DNA of 64,000 bases from Lasioglossum baleicum (Eukaryota; Arthropoda; Insecta; Hymenoptera; Halictidae). The notes below the pieces were generated by a model. That model was not told the origin of the DNA, did not search any database, and was given only the letters and a program-made list of their open reading frames with translations. Position numbers and translations under genes: made by a program. Shown piece after piece: positions 22,246 to 33,085 of the stretch; the first letter of the stretch is position 1; every line of letters begins with the position of its first letter. Where the stretch lies: assembly GCF_051020765.1 (NCBI RefSeq), contig NC_134946.1, forward strand, positions 6,065,239 through 6,129,238, read 5' to 3'.

Positions 22246-23674
22246 GTTGCACTTTAGCACTGTTCTAAAACGAAGGTTCGTAGCATTCTATGGTTCAAAA
22301 TGCTCTTGTAGAAAATTCGTACTATTCTTGTCGAAGGATCTTAGAGTCTTAAATCCTACTTCTCTCCTACAATTCCCTACCAAAGCTCGGAAAGAGATAA
22401 TTTCTTTGGTAGGGATAAACAGGGGACGAATCACCAGGTCGGGGTGTAATCTTGTACAGGACAATGCTCGAAACACCATGATTCTATGCACACGAACTCG
22501 ACTGATTTTCAAAGTTGATTTCAATGTACTCGTTTCTCATCAGAGAGAAAAATGACAAGAGACTCGAACGTTGCGATACAATGTGCAATAATATACAAGC
22601 CCCGCGTTGTACATGTTCGTGGCAAAAATCGTGTTTCATGCGTTGTTGGCTACAATTTATTCATTGATTTCGGTCAGCCGGTTCGTAAAAAAAGCGACGC
22701 AAGAATTTTTTAACGAGCGAATCGAGAGAAAGAGATCGAAAGCTTTTTGATAGTCCGTGCGCGGAAACGAGCTTTTTGTCGGCGTCCCAGGCTATAGCAA
22801 TCATGCGCTCGTGATTAACTTGGTATTCTAGATTTCCTGTGGATTCCAGTTTATCTTGCCAACAATGTGGGGCTAATAAAAAGTCGGATATCCGTGGGCT
22901 CGTTCTTATCAGTTTGTATGTAACATTCTTTCTTCTAATTAGATAAAATCGAATCTTGTGTTTCTGAGCCTTGATCAATATGTCGGAAATTCAATTTTCT
23001 TTGACAGGGTGAGTACTGAAATAATAATCAAACAAAAACTCGACACGATGTATACTTTTAACCCGCGCTTTAAGCACACCCGTGAAACAATGCATCTATT
23101 CAATCCCTTATCATTTCACCTTCCTCGTTAACCCAATTCTTGATGTTTAATGATTACAACCTTGATTCGACAATATTTTATACCGACAAGTTCCAAAGCA
23201 AATATCATTAAAATTTGTTATTTTCGGTTGGTTGTTCCGATGTAAATACAATTGATTGAGTTATAAAGGGAATAACTATTAAAAAGCTTGTAATTATTGT
23301 TCTTCAGTGTATTTACAACATTGTAAAAGATTGTAACACAAACATTTAATTCACACATTGTAAATACGCGGCGTGCAAATATATTATCTGCAGCCTATTA
23401 AAATTATTATTTAGTCCAGTTGCGAGCAACTGAAATAAATGCCTGTCATCGACAGTAATTAGTGGTAACGAAACACGTTTTAGAAAAAAGTAATTCTTGC
23501 TCCATAACTGTTTTATTCATTCTGGGAAGAATTTTCTAAGTGAATTATGAGCAACAAAGATTCAATAAAAATGTACTACTTCTTGTAGTAACGTTAAGAA
23601 GGCAAAAATGCTGCTCTTAAATTCCTCTAATGTCTTCGCAGTTTTGCCGTAAATGCTGAATATCCCCAGTCTGG
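22246..23674. other. Gene-free stretch, nothing assigned
   Basis: Frames on both strands are short. TTGTACAGGACAAYGCTCGAAACA-like sequence occurs at about 22452 and, inverted, at about 21515, so a short interspersed repeat is present. Its plus-strand translation contains VQDNAR, which slightly recalls Tc1 transposases but is too short to call. A possible worn GACTGCGG-family right end lies at 23650-23672 (TATCCCCAGTCTGG). Confidence 0.3.
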
Positions 23675-24184
23675 TTAAAACAGTTGTGGCTCCTGGCTAA
23701 AATAAATTTTACCTGAGGTGCCAGGTGCTTGATAAAAAAAGAAATTTACGGTATGTCCTGACATTTCATCTATGTACGTAATGGCACGTACCAGTTCATT
23801 CTCGGCCAGGATTGTACCTCCACCGTTCTCTGTGTTCAAGGTAAACGCTTTTTGCCGCGCTCCAAGGCTGCGGTTCGCCGAGGGAAAAAAAGAATTTCCT
23901 CCAGGCTGAAAACTCGTGCAACGGCTAATTTCATTTACCCTTCTGACGACTCGACTTTTATCCGAGTAATTATTCGCCGCAACTCTCCCGTTGAAAGGCT
24001 TCACCGTGGATCCTCGGTACATCAAGCGAATTGATTTCCTAAAGAAAAACGATGAAAACTTCGCATAACTTATTGGATTGAGCGTATCGTAACGGGACAA
24101 TATACGGAATCCAGAAATCCTTGTGAAAAATGTCACAAAATCCAGTTTATTTCCCTGAGGAAGAGAGAGAGAGGTCGATACCAA
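23675..24184 (-). other. Longest unassigned open reading frame, 169 codons
   Basis: This minus-strand frame runs from an ATG to a stop with no interruption, the longest non-repeat frame in the window. The translation has a Phe/Arg-rich middle (SSFFFRKSIRL) and a glycine-containing segment (NTENGGGTILAENE). It has no domain, signal peptide or membrane helix that I recognise. The coding strand has no clear splice sites and a plus-strand frame (23852-24034) overlaps. It may be chance or a decayed exon. Confidence 0.15.
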
Positions 24185-24353
24185 GATGACATTCCTTCGG
24201 GAAAATGTTACCGTTGCTTGTAACCGGTTTCCTGGAAAGGTGTGTCGTTACATTTTAACGATGAACACTTGTTCGTGACAGATACGCTTTCGAGCCTTCT
24301 ATCGTGTACACCTAGTACAAGTACCAAGTGACAAAAATAATTAGAATAATTAT

Positions 24354-24555
24354 TAGACTGCGGATCTTTACGCAAAATAACAATGTTCTATATCCATTTT
24401 GGGGGGAGCAGGAATAAAATGAAAATTTATTTCATCCCTTAATGACTTTGTTACATTGAAGACGACATTACAATATTCTTAAATTTTTCTAATCCTTCAC
24501 TGTTCTATATTTCACCCAAACAATCTTGTCATAAATACATAAAGATCGGCAGTCT
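24354..24555 (+). mobile_element. GACTGCGG-family MITE
   Basis: It begins TTAGACTGCGGATCTTTACG and ends CATAAAGATCGGCAGTCTAA. The interior matches the tandem-array unit closely (GGAGCAGGAATAAAATGAAA, then TTTCACCCAAACAATC), so it is a close relative of the array founder. Confidence 0.85.
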
Positions 24556-25798
24556 AATAATTATTAACTCTATTCCAGTAGATAAAGAAAAGATATTTAG
24601 AATTTATTTCGTATGGAAAATATTTGGGTTGTGGGAAAAGTTTCTTGAAAACATTCAGTGTTTTTTAAATGGAACACAAGATATAGTAATACTGGTATGA
24701 AATAGTAAGATATATAGAAACCAAGATATGGAAATACGCGAGATAGAATGAGAGGATGACTCCCAGAGAGGACGTCTCTTGATGGAGTCCGAAATGGTCC
24801 GAAATGGAACTGAATGAACGGAACACTACACTGACTGAGCTCCTCCGGTGCGAAGTGGGTCAGTGGAGTGGGGATGAGTCGGACTGGGAACACGTAGTGG
24901 AGCGTCACGCGGCGAGGTGTAACGGTTAATATTAAAATTTGTTTTTTCACCTAGACGCACAGTTTTTTTTCTAAATTTGTTTTTTAATATTGCATTGTCA
25001 TCCAGTTCTGAGTTATGTTTAAAGTTTCAAGTCTCTAGCTCATCGGAAATTGGTTTAAAATTCGATTACAAGATTTGATGCATACAACAACGACCACAAC
25101 GACGACACGGCAAGCTAATATAAGCGTGGTAAAAAGAATCTGCTCCGTTCTCTAACAATGACATTGGTATTGTCTGCTCATCAAACGAGCCGCGCCTGCA
25201 CGTGCACAAAATATTTCACGCGATACCGTGACTTGTGCCAACTGAATCATTGCATACGAATGATAATGTGACATTGGTGTAGCGCCGCGATTACGAGTTC
25301 ACTGCCGTCGAGATAAATTAGCAACCTGGTTTAACGTCGACCTAGTCCTCCTGCCCTGGAAATGCGATCGGTATTATCATTGTCAACGCCGTGCTATCGA
25401 CGCGCGAGACTCAATGATGAAAGGGGACCGTGAAAGTGTGTACTTGAACTGTCACACGTTCCCTCGATCACATTGTCATCCGTTACACAGCCCGAAAATG
25501 TGCGAAAAATTTGCATTCCAGTAGCCCCGGTGTTTGTTGGATTAGCAGTGATAGCTGAAAACCGATAAAATGTTGAATGAACGTTTTATTATTTAGTATT
25601 TTATGCGGAATACCCGGTTTGTGATGCGCGAGAGCCGATGCCGTCGGTACATTATGTCATAATTTTGTCGATTCATAGTGTTTTATAACATCGACGAGAC
25701 AAATTGAAAATTGTCAACGGTTACCACATTGTTGCAATCGAGCATTGTTCATTACTCGCATTGTTGCTTGTATCGCGTATTCGTTCTTCTGTAATCAG
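24556..25798. other. Gene-free stretch with a shared repeat
   Basis: About 25060-25133 (AAATTCGATTACAAGATTTG through CACGGCAAGCTAATATAAGC) matches 5913-5983. A CpG-richer part at 25140-25500 has no identifiable exon. The minus frame 24597-24950 (117 codons) has a hydrophobic stretch but no homology I can name. Confidence 0.35.
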
Positions 25799-26008
25799 TA
25801 GACTGCGGATTTTATGCATTCATGCTATAGCAAAAATGAGTGGATGTCATTTAAAACAGTGAGAAAGTTGGAATGAACTAATAATTTCAATCTAATGATT
25901 TCAGCTTGTTAAGATGATTAAAATAAGAATTAAACGTCTACAATCTGACTCTAGTCTCTTGCAAATAATGCAGACAATTTTTATTTTGCATAAAAATCCG
26001 CAGTCTAG
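25799..26008 (-). mobile_element. GACTGCGG-family MITE, minus orientation
   Basis: It begins TAGACTGCGGATTTTATGCA and ends GCATAAAAATCCGCAGTCTA, two perfect outer termini with TA at the edges. The block before the right end (GCAAATAATGCAGACAATTT) shows the reversed orientation. Confidence 0.85.
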
Positions 26009-26222
26009 TAATCAGTAACTAGAAGTGTAAGGACTCGATAATTTTGTTAATTCCTCGAATGAAACGAATAATGATGAATTGGTGACAGTTTATCATTAAA
26101 ACATTATTTTACGACAAGAAAATCATTCTTATCTTGGTCTCATTGCATCAGAATGATTTCAATTGTTTGTCAGATTTTTGTTAGTATAATCTATGTTCAA
26201 ACGTAACAAAATTAGTTATTAT

Positions 26223-26410
26223 TAGACTTTATATAAAAAAATTTTCTTCGTCAATTACTAGATGCAGCAACCATATGAAAATTTCTTTCCATCTTTAAAA
26301 ATGTTAATAAATTGAAAATAACATAAACGTTCTTAAATTGTCTTTATGTTTTTACTGTTTTAAATTACATCCACCCATGTTTGTGATAAATGCATTAAAT
26401 CCGCAGTCTA
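26223..26410 (+). mobile_element. GACTGCGG-family MITE, left end decayed
   Basis: The right terminus AATGCATTAAATCCGCAGTC is clear. The left has decayed to TAGACTTTATATAAAAAAAT. The two copies at 25799 and 26223 lie only about 215 bp apart in opposite orientation. Confidence 0.65.
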
Positions 26411-26889
26411 GTTATAATTGATAATGAACAAGAAGTCGTTAAATTCAAGTTTTAGTCGACTAATATGAGAACTGCATTAAAAGTTCGTAAAGTTTAGCAT
26501 GCTCGAAATCAATTAAACTATGGCCTGGTTTCCGAAAGAAACTGCTGAAGTAATAGGAAAGAATGGACGACTTGAGGTATTTCTTATCGGGAAAACAGAC
26601 TATAGTGAATTTTTCGATAGTCAATGCAGTTTGAAAGGTTCGCCCGAATTGACGAACTTGACTTATCGAATTCTAATTCAGCGCATCGATGATCTTCATC
26701 ATCGTGCCTGCCAAGATTCGCGTAAGGTTTAAACTCGAGGAAAAACAAACTCGTAAATCTTTCGAAGTCATGTAAAGTCTTATGTCACGTCAATTACTGT
26801 CGGCTGCAGAGTTGCTACGACTTGTGTCCCCAATGTACCTTCCTCTTCTACGACGCCATTCTCCTACGTTTCAAATAAATAAATAAACA

Positions 26890-27048
26890 GAAATGGATAT
26901 GTACAATTTAAAATAGTAAAAAAATTACAATTTAGAGGCGCCAATATAACATTTTCTTAGTAAAAGAAGAAAGAACTTTTAGTTGGCTTCTGTTTCTTAC
27001 AATTGATGCACAGAATTTCTATTTTGCATAAAGATCTGTCGCCTAGTA
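26890..27048 (-). mobile_element. GACTGCGG-family MITE, truncated
   Basis: Only one end is recognisable: TTGCATAAAGATCTGTCGCC, preceded by the family block AATTGATGCACAGAATTTCT. The opposite terminus is lost; the left boundary is an estimate from interior similarity. Confidence 0.5.
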
Positions 27049-27837
27049 ATTAGCTTTTAATGTGTAATATTAATAATTAAAGAAATTTCTATTACTACAT
27101 TAATTCCTTTACGTCTTTACGTTAACGTTTTGAATCATGAATTGATAATTACAATTACTCACATAACATCGTGCAAAGTGATTGTAATAAAACTGGAAAC
27201 TTGTATTTTTTTGTATGTGAATGGTAATAAGGAGAAGTGAAAGATAATATAAGAAGGAAAACATAAATGAAAATGTACAACGATGTAGACTGCAAATGCT
27301 TCCAATAATTCGAGCAATAAAATTCTGCTTTCATTTTTTGCGCAGTTACGTTGTCAATAGTCACACTGCCCCCAGTGGCTCATTTGTATTCTCACGAATT
27401 TGCCTATAAAAATATGAATTCCAAAGAAAATCGATAATCCATTAATTACACATTATCCTTTATAATCCTTTTAATTTTCGCAATTTTTCATCGTTTTTAT
27501 AAATCCTCCACTTCTCTCGTTGGAGAATTCATGCGTGCGGGTCACAAACCCAGTTCCAATCGACAGAAATGCTTTTGTTCATTGATTTATTTGTACCGCG
27601 AAACAACGCATTCACGCAATATAGCTCGCGCGTAAGACAACTGTGCATCCTTTGGACTCGGACCTATTTATCTGGAAAATTAAACATTTCTTCCGATCTA
27701 GAATATTTCCATTCCCTATGATTTTCAGATTTTATGCATATGAAATTGGTACATTACCTCATACAATACCTAAATGTTTAGTAATTGATTAAATACCGAT
27801 ATATTTAATAATTTAAACAATATTTTTGAATAATGGT

Positions 27838-27890
27838 ACAGCAATTTTTAGCGGTGCCTCAGAGAGGACAACCGAGTGCAAAGGGTTTAA
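27838..27890. mobile_element. Right end of a TTAACCCTT-type MITE
   Basis: GCGGTGCCTCAGAGAGG followed by CCGAGTGCAAAGGGTTTAA is the inverse of the TTAACCCTTAGCACTCG terminus at 31385. Upstream (27750-27838) the spacing and TAAATGTTTAGTAATTGATT block also match 31440-31480 in inverted form. The other end is lost. Confidence 0.55.
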
Positions 27891-28070
27891 CTTAAATTGC
27901 AAAGGCTAATAGATTATTATTTTACAATGAACAATTATGTAGAGAACAAAACATATAAAGTAGCTGAAATTCTCAAAATTTCAAAACGTTTCTTAGGCAA
28001 TTTTCACCCAGATAATCGATTTCTTATATTTTGTATATTATGTGCTTTTTCTTTCTCCAAAATTCATCAG

Positions 28071-28274
28071 TAGACTGCGGATCTTTATACATTTATAGCA
28101 AAACTGAGTAGATGAAATTCCAAATTGTAGGAGAATTTTAGAAATCGAATATGTACATTTATGATTTCTCATCTATTAAACTTGTTAAGGCAAGAAATAA
28201 CATTCTGTTCGGTTTCTATTTCCTGCAAACGATGCAGACAATTCTTATTTTGCCTGAAGGTCCCCGCAGTCTAT
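28071..28274 (-). mobile_element. GACTGCGG-family MITE, minus orientation
   Basis: It starts TAGACTGCGGATCTTTATAC and ends CCCCGCAGTCTA, with CAAACGATGCAGACAATTCT before the right end. A second, truncated copy begins seven bases later. Confidence 0.8.
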
Positions 28275-28280
28275 TGATTA

Positions 28281-28420
28281 GTAAACTGCGGATTTTATGC
28301 ATCCATGACAAAAGTAAATTGAATGGACACGAGCCAGTAAAGACCGTTAAAGAATCTGTACTACTTTCAGTACGTTAAAATCATTCACAGAAGAAATAAA
28401 TGTCTATGTGGTCTCTGTAG
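28281..28420 (-). mobile_element. Truncated GACTGCGG-family MITE directly abutting another copy
   Basis: It starts AAACTGCGGATTTTATGCAT and continues CCATGACAAAAGTAAATTGA, the same layout as the left part of the minus-oriented copies at 7649 and 25799. No opposite terminus follows; the end coordinate is approximate. Confidence 0.6.
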
Positions 28421-28659
28421 TCTTATTGTAGGTGGCAATAGTTAGTGCCTCACCTTGTATAATCTGTCATTTTAACTGGCATGGTAGTTTTAACGTTAAT
28501 TGAAATTACAGAGTTAGAGCCTTGTTTCGACAAACGTCCGCAAGATGGACAGGCGGTTGAACAAGACTTTCTCACAAGTTACTAAAACTGACACCAATTA
28601 GTATATTAAGAACTTTCCTCATGACATTTGTGTCTAAGGCAGGGTCCGCTAGATTAGCC

Positions 28660-28872
28660 TTACTGATGAGTCCTCCAGCGGGCCTAGGACGAAACACTCC
28701 ACCTTTGTTTTCCTCCAATAAAATAGCACTTGGCATCTTTGCAGATTCAAATTCGAATCGGAAGCGTTATCTGGTTCAAACCCGAACCATAACGTTTCAT
28801 GCCTCTCTTAGCCATATTCATTTAGTGTAGAAATTGATCGAACCTGAGCGCCGTGAAAATAATTACCATTCG
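28660..28872 (-). repeat. Single arm of the 43.5-kb foldback family
   Basis: The sequence from GATGAGTCCTCCAGCGGGCC to GAAAATAATTACCATTCG is a close copy of the right arm at 43918-44125. It includes GGACGAAACACTCCACCTTT and TTAGTGTAGAAATTGATCGA. Only one arm is present here, and a TTAA element has inserted at its edge. Confidence 0.85.
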
Positions 28873-29695
28873 TTAAGGGGGAACTATACCCTCGATTTGT
28901 AACTAGAAAATAACTATTTATCAATGTTATAAACCTCTGTGCAAAAAAAAAAGTTTGGTAACATTGATAAACACGCAACTGCCTAATGAACATGAGATGG
29001 AGTTGCTTGTTATTTCCATATTCTATTCAGCTCGTCGCGAATGCCGTTACACAGGGCAGCTCGCACTAATATTAGTGCCACCGATGAGAATATCTAACTC
29101 ATCTGTATCAGTTTTGCTATGATTCCACGATGACAGCAGTGCAGCAGTGAAATGTTGCACAATATCGCAGCACTGATTAACAGTCCTCTTGACTAGGCGC
29201 CATCTCGTCTAAACGAACTGAACTAAAATTGGCTCTAGACTGGCTCTGCATCCGGGAGGACCTCTGTCTTCATGGGGAAATTTATGCTAATGTGAATGAA
29301 ATCACGCGCCTGGATTTTTTGACCTTATACGAGCATATTTTGAGCTGCACAAAGGTTCATTTGATAGAGGAGGGTTCATTACAGGGCGCTCTTCTCGTTA
29401 TATCAGTCAAAAAAGTCTCTTTGAGACAGAAAAATACATTGAAATCTGCGGTTATTTTTCTAGATTTTTTCTCTACTTTGGGCATTCATATTATTACATA
29501 TAAACATAATCTCGTTAAATCATGAGAAGAGCGCCCTGTATTTAACCTTCCTCTACAGAATGAGTCCTCACCCAGCTCAAAATATGCTCAAATAACGACA
29601 AAAAATCCAGGCGCGCAAACCCATGTTTCGACCAAAAATCTAGTAAGATTCTAGTTATTTTCTAGTTACAAATCGAGGGTATAGTTCCCCCTTAA
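28873..29695. mobile_element. TTAA-flanked transposon with ~40-bp perfect terminal inverted repeats
   Basis: The left end TTAAGGGGGAACTATACCCT and the right end AGGGTATAGTTCCCCCTTAA are exact inverse copies, and the match continues through CGATTTGTAACTAGAAAATA. TTAA at both ends fits a piggyBac-like target-site rule, though the inner end (GGGGG) differs from the usual CCC, so the superfamily is inference. A second inverted pair lies inside (CGCGCCTGGATTTTTTG at 29304 and its inverse near 29614; ACAGGGCGCTCTTCTC at 29381 and its inverse at 29524). No transposase is encoded; the 98-codon frame at 29229-29525 has no domain. Confidence 0.85.
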
Positions 29696-30666
29696 TTGAA
29701 ATGTCTAAAAATATTAGCGCAGACGAAAAAATCACCGTTCACTCGGCAAAGCCGATTCGCGTGTCGTACACAAGTGTTTCGTAAGAGCCAATTCGAGTTT
29801 TCGTCGATAGTATCGAGCACTCGGAGTCGTTTACAATTCAACGACTCACAATGATGCATGCTGCGGGTCGGCGGGACAAACTTCTCTGTTGACGACTCGG
29901 AGAGTTATGCCAGGAAATAGGAAATAAATTATAAGATTCTATCTGGGAACACGGGCGAGTTGAAGAAGTAGCAAAAGAAGAGCGAGGACCGGGGCGGCGG
30001 TGGTGGGAGAATATGATAGCGACGACGCGGAGAACACGCGATAACTCAATGTACAAATAGAAGATTCAACGAATACGTGTATCTCGGAAAGCTGTCGTCG
30101 CGAGATAGCCGATCACGCGCAATCCAAGATATTGGTGTACGTGTCCGAGTACCGTTCGCGTTTTCCCTGTTTCTGTCAGGCTCTGTGCGCGCGTGTGAGT
30201 GCACTCGAAGGAAAAACCGGATGCCAGGGGAGAGAAGAGAAAAGGAGAGGCCATGCATCGAATCCCGGTAGCATTATTTAGCTGGGAAAAGTGCTGCCGA
30301 CACCATTAATCCGATTGGACGAACCTTCGCCCTTAGGCCTTAGGGATCCATTATGTATTAGGAGGATCGGTTTGCTCTATAGTCGAGGAGATTAAAGCTG
30401 GACCCGACAAGGAAATGCGCTGACTCGACACCGAAAATCACGGGTATAATTTTCTACGGAACATTTTAATCCCCTACGAAAATATACCGGAATCTCGACG
30501 TGATTATCCTCCGAAAAGATAGCAACGATAGAGATTTCTAATATTTTTATATTTCTTTCATTCATTTATTTAACTGTATTAGTTGAGTACGCGCGTCTAC
30601 CCTTTGTCATAATTATTTTTTCTCGATTAACAGGCCACCCAGGTCCAATAAATCATTACCTGAAAC
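29696..30666. other. CpG-richer gene-free stretch
   Basis: Between about 29740 and 30500 CG dinucleotides are frequent and frames are open on both strands, the longest about 72 codons. No domain, signal peptide or splice-bordered exon is convincing. It may be an untranslated or regulatory segment. Confidence 0.2.
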
Positions 30667-30767
30667 CAGAGTTGGGCAAAAATCTTATTTAAATTAAAAT
30701 TTCGAGTAAAGTTTAAAACCCACTTTATCCGAAACTTTTATTTATATAAAATATTTACCCAACTCTG
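30667..30767. mobile_element. hAT-type MITE (CAGAGTTG family), 101 bp
   Basis: The ends are CAGAGTTGGGCAAAAATCTT and ATATTTACCCAACTCTG, with a perfect 8-bp target duplication CCTGAAAC at 30659-30666 and 30768-30775. It is nearly palindromic, like the copy at 8548. Confidence 0.9.
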
Positions 30768-31197
30768 CCTGAAACACCTATAAATATTATTTAACTACAT
30801 AGGATTCCAGTTAAACGGAGTACCATTATTCATATTTTTATAATTTTAGATCGCATTGATGGGAATATTTAGTGTGACCGATTTTTTTGCGAACTCTGTT
30901 TATTATTTTCCGGACCTTCCTTGATTCGTGGATTCCTTGGTTCGTGTACCATGTGTCCAGTCACGATTCCACATTTGTCTACGATTTTTTTCAATTATAT
31001 ATTTATGATAACATAAATAATACAATAAATAATATTATCTTAATCAAAATAGTCTTCCGGCTTCGCATGGCTGCCAGTTTGTCTGGACACATTTCTTCAG
31101 TTTTATTTGTACGGGGTTTTTACATTTTTACAGAAGTATACAGTAGAATCTTTTTCAAAAATAATCTATAATGTATGCAAAACAATAAACTCCTTGT

Positions 31198-31626
31198 ACT
31201 ATCGGGCTGGAATGAAAGTTCGCTGTGTTTTTAAATTAGAATTCAAAGATAAAATTCAGATATTTATCATAGAGATTTATTCAATAACCTATTTTCCATT
31301 CCTTTTCGCCATTTTTAAGGTAACTTATCATGTAATTGAATGAACCTATGAATAAACATCTTAATTTTATCTCTGAATTGTAATTTAACCCTTAGCACTC
31401 GAATGGTGACTCTGAGGCGCCAAAATATTATTTTACATTAGTAAATGTGTCTAATCTATTACTAAACATTTAGGTATTTTACAAGGTATTATTACCAATT
31501 TCTAAATATATATAAAATTTGAAAAATCATCGGGAATGAAAATATTTTAGGTCGAAAGAAATGTTAAATTTTCGAGTTGAAATAGCTCCGAGTACAAAGT
31601 GTTGAAACACTACGAACCCAACTCAA
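31198..31626 (-). mobile_element. Deleted mariner element split by a TTAACCCTT MITE
   Basis: The left part (31198-31384, beginning CTATCGGGCTGGAATGAAAG) matches the deletion derivative at 9253-9454, including the AATAACCTATTTTCCATTCC C-terminal coding region now frameshifted. Its right terminus (ACGAACCCAACTCAATA) lies at 31610-31626, beyond an inserted element at 31385-31606. Confidence 0.7.
31385..31606. mobile_element. TTAACCCTT MITE nested in mariner
   Basis: The left end TTAACCCTTAGCACTCGAAT and the right end CTCCGAGTACAAAGTGTTGAA are diverged inverse copies. The interior TTACTAAACATTTAGGTATT is shared with 34180-34337 and, inverted, with about 27750-27890. The target is TTAA-like. Non-coding. 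Confidence 0.7.
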
Positions 31627-32532
31627 TAAAATAATTCAATAAACTCCTCTCCTAAAAATCACTCGAAAATGAACGCGTCCAATCAGGAATACCCCTATAA
31701 TAAACCAAAACAGAGGTGTCTGTATTGACAGTGTTGCTGACCAATGGCGGTGGTCGCGTCAGCAGTCTTCAGGGCCTTTCAAACAAACACGGCGACACAC
31801 AGCACCGCGCGGCTGGTGTTCTCCGTTGTACACGGGACGAAATCATTTCCCTTGTACCGTCCAAGTAAATTGGTAAAGTTTCCACGTTTTAACGCTCGCA
31901 ACTTACCGTAGCAACGTCGCCAGGTATAATTTGATACCCGGAGCGACACAGTCCTCTCAGAAACCGGGGAAGGGACAGGTCTATTTTCAAGGGACAATCT
32001 TAGCACGCGGAGGTCTTCCGCGGATATCGCCGACGCGAGCCAGGAAAATGGACGAATTAACATTTAAAACGCGATTTTACTTCGTCGTGACCCCCTTCCC
32101 CTTTCTCTCTCTCTCTTCTCCCGTCTTTTTTGAACCAACGTCATTTTCACTGGGTTCGTTCTTACCTCTGCTGCAGGAGGAGAAGAAAGGAAGAGAGAGA
32201 GAGAGAGAGCGCGGTCGGGCCAGCAACGGTAACGCATAGACCGGAAACTGCCCTCGATGGCTGCCGGTACGCGAAGAATAGAGATTTCCTTGATTAGAGA
32301 AGCTGATACCCGACATTTCCTGGAAGGAAACTAATGAAACGTTTGTAATCGTAACTGGCGGGAAACGAGCAGTTCGCAGCGACATGAACACTTACCAGCT
32401 GGACGTTTATAGAATTCTGGGAACGCCGGTTAGTCTCGGGAACGGTTGGATGTAAATGCTCGGCCGAGCACCTGTATATTAGACTCGTGTATATAGGGCA
32501 CAGAGGGACGTATCTTGTCGCTGCAGTCTTTC
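31627..32532. other. Mixed stretch with a possible minus-strand 5' splice site
   Basis: On the minus strand 31911-31901 reads GCTACG|GTAAGTTG, a good donor sequence after an open frame (31779-32063). No start, acceptor or domain supports an exon. Around 32105-32215 the sequence has CT and GA tracts. Nothing else is recognised. Confidence 0.2.
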
Positions 32533-32877
32533 TATACAGGGTGTCCCAAAACAAGTGAAAATCCCGAAAGGGGGTGGTTCCTGAGACCATTCTAAGAGAC
32601 ATTTTCCTTTGCACCAATGTCAACTGCGGCTTTGTTTAGGAGTTATTAACGAAAAACACGGACCAAACCGCGCCGGCAAGCGAGTGTCGCGGTACGCCGT
32701 GACATCGCATCGTGACGGCGCGGCGGCCCAGGGCGCGCTCTGATTGGTCCGTGTTTTTCGTTAATAACTCCTAAACAAAGCCGCAGTTGACTTTGGTGCA
32801 AAGGAAAATGTCTCTTAGAATGGTCTCAGGAACCACCCCCTTTCGGGATTTTCACTTGTTTTGGGACACCCTGTATA
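32533..32877. mobile_element. Large palindromic foldback element with ACAGGGTGTCCC ends
   Basis: The left arm (32535-32667, from TACAGGGTGTCCCAAAACAA to CGAAAAACACGGACCAA) and the right arm (about 32743-32875) are nearly exact inverse copies over about 132 bp, separated by a GC-rich loop of about 75 bp. TA stands at both edges. The plus-strand frame starting at 32787 arises only because the arm lacks stops. The family includes 11855-12057 and 34604-35028. Confidence 0.95.
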
Positions 32878-33085
32878 ATAGAACAGGTTTCGGAACGATT
32901 ATTAAAGAACGTATTTCGGGTGTTCATGCGAATACGGATTTCCATGGGCTACAAAGCGTGGGCAAATTATTCTACCCACAAAAAAATAAAAAATGTTGTA
33001 AAAATGCCTTTACTATTTTTGCATGCAACTTCGTAAATCGTAATTTCCGGAAAATCTTTTTTGCAAATCATTTAGTAAACCAATA

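Noticed and set aside
26790..26890. Possible LINE tail (AAATAAATAAATAAA after CTTCTACGACGCCATTC)
   Set aside because: The short match to 14950-14975 and the A-rich run are suggestive, but no LINE coding or clear 3' module precedes it.
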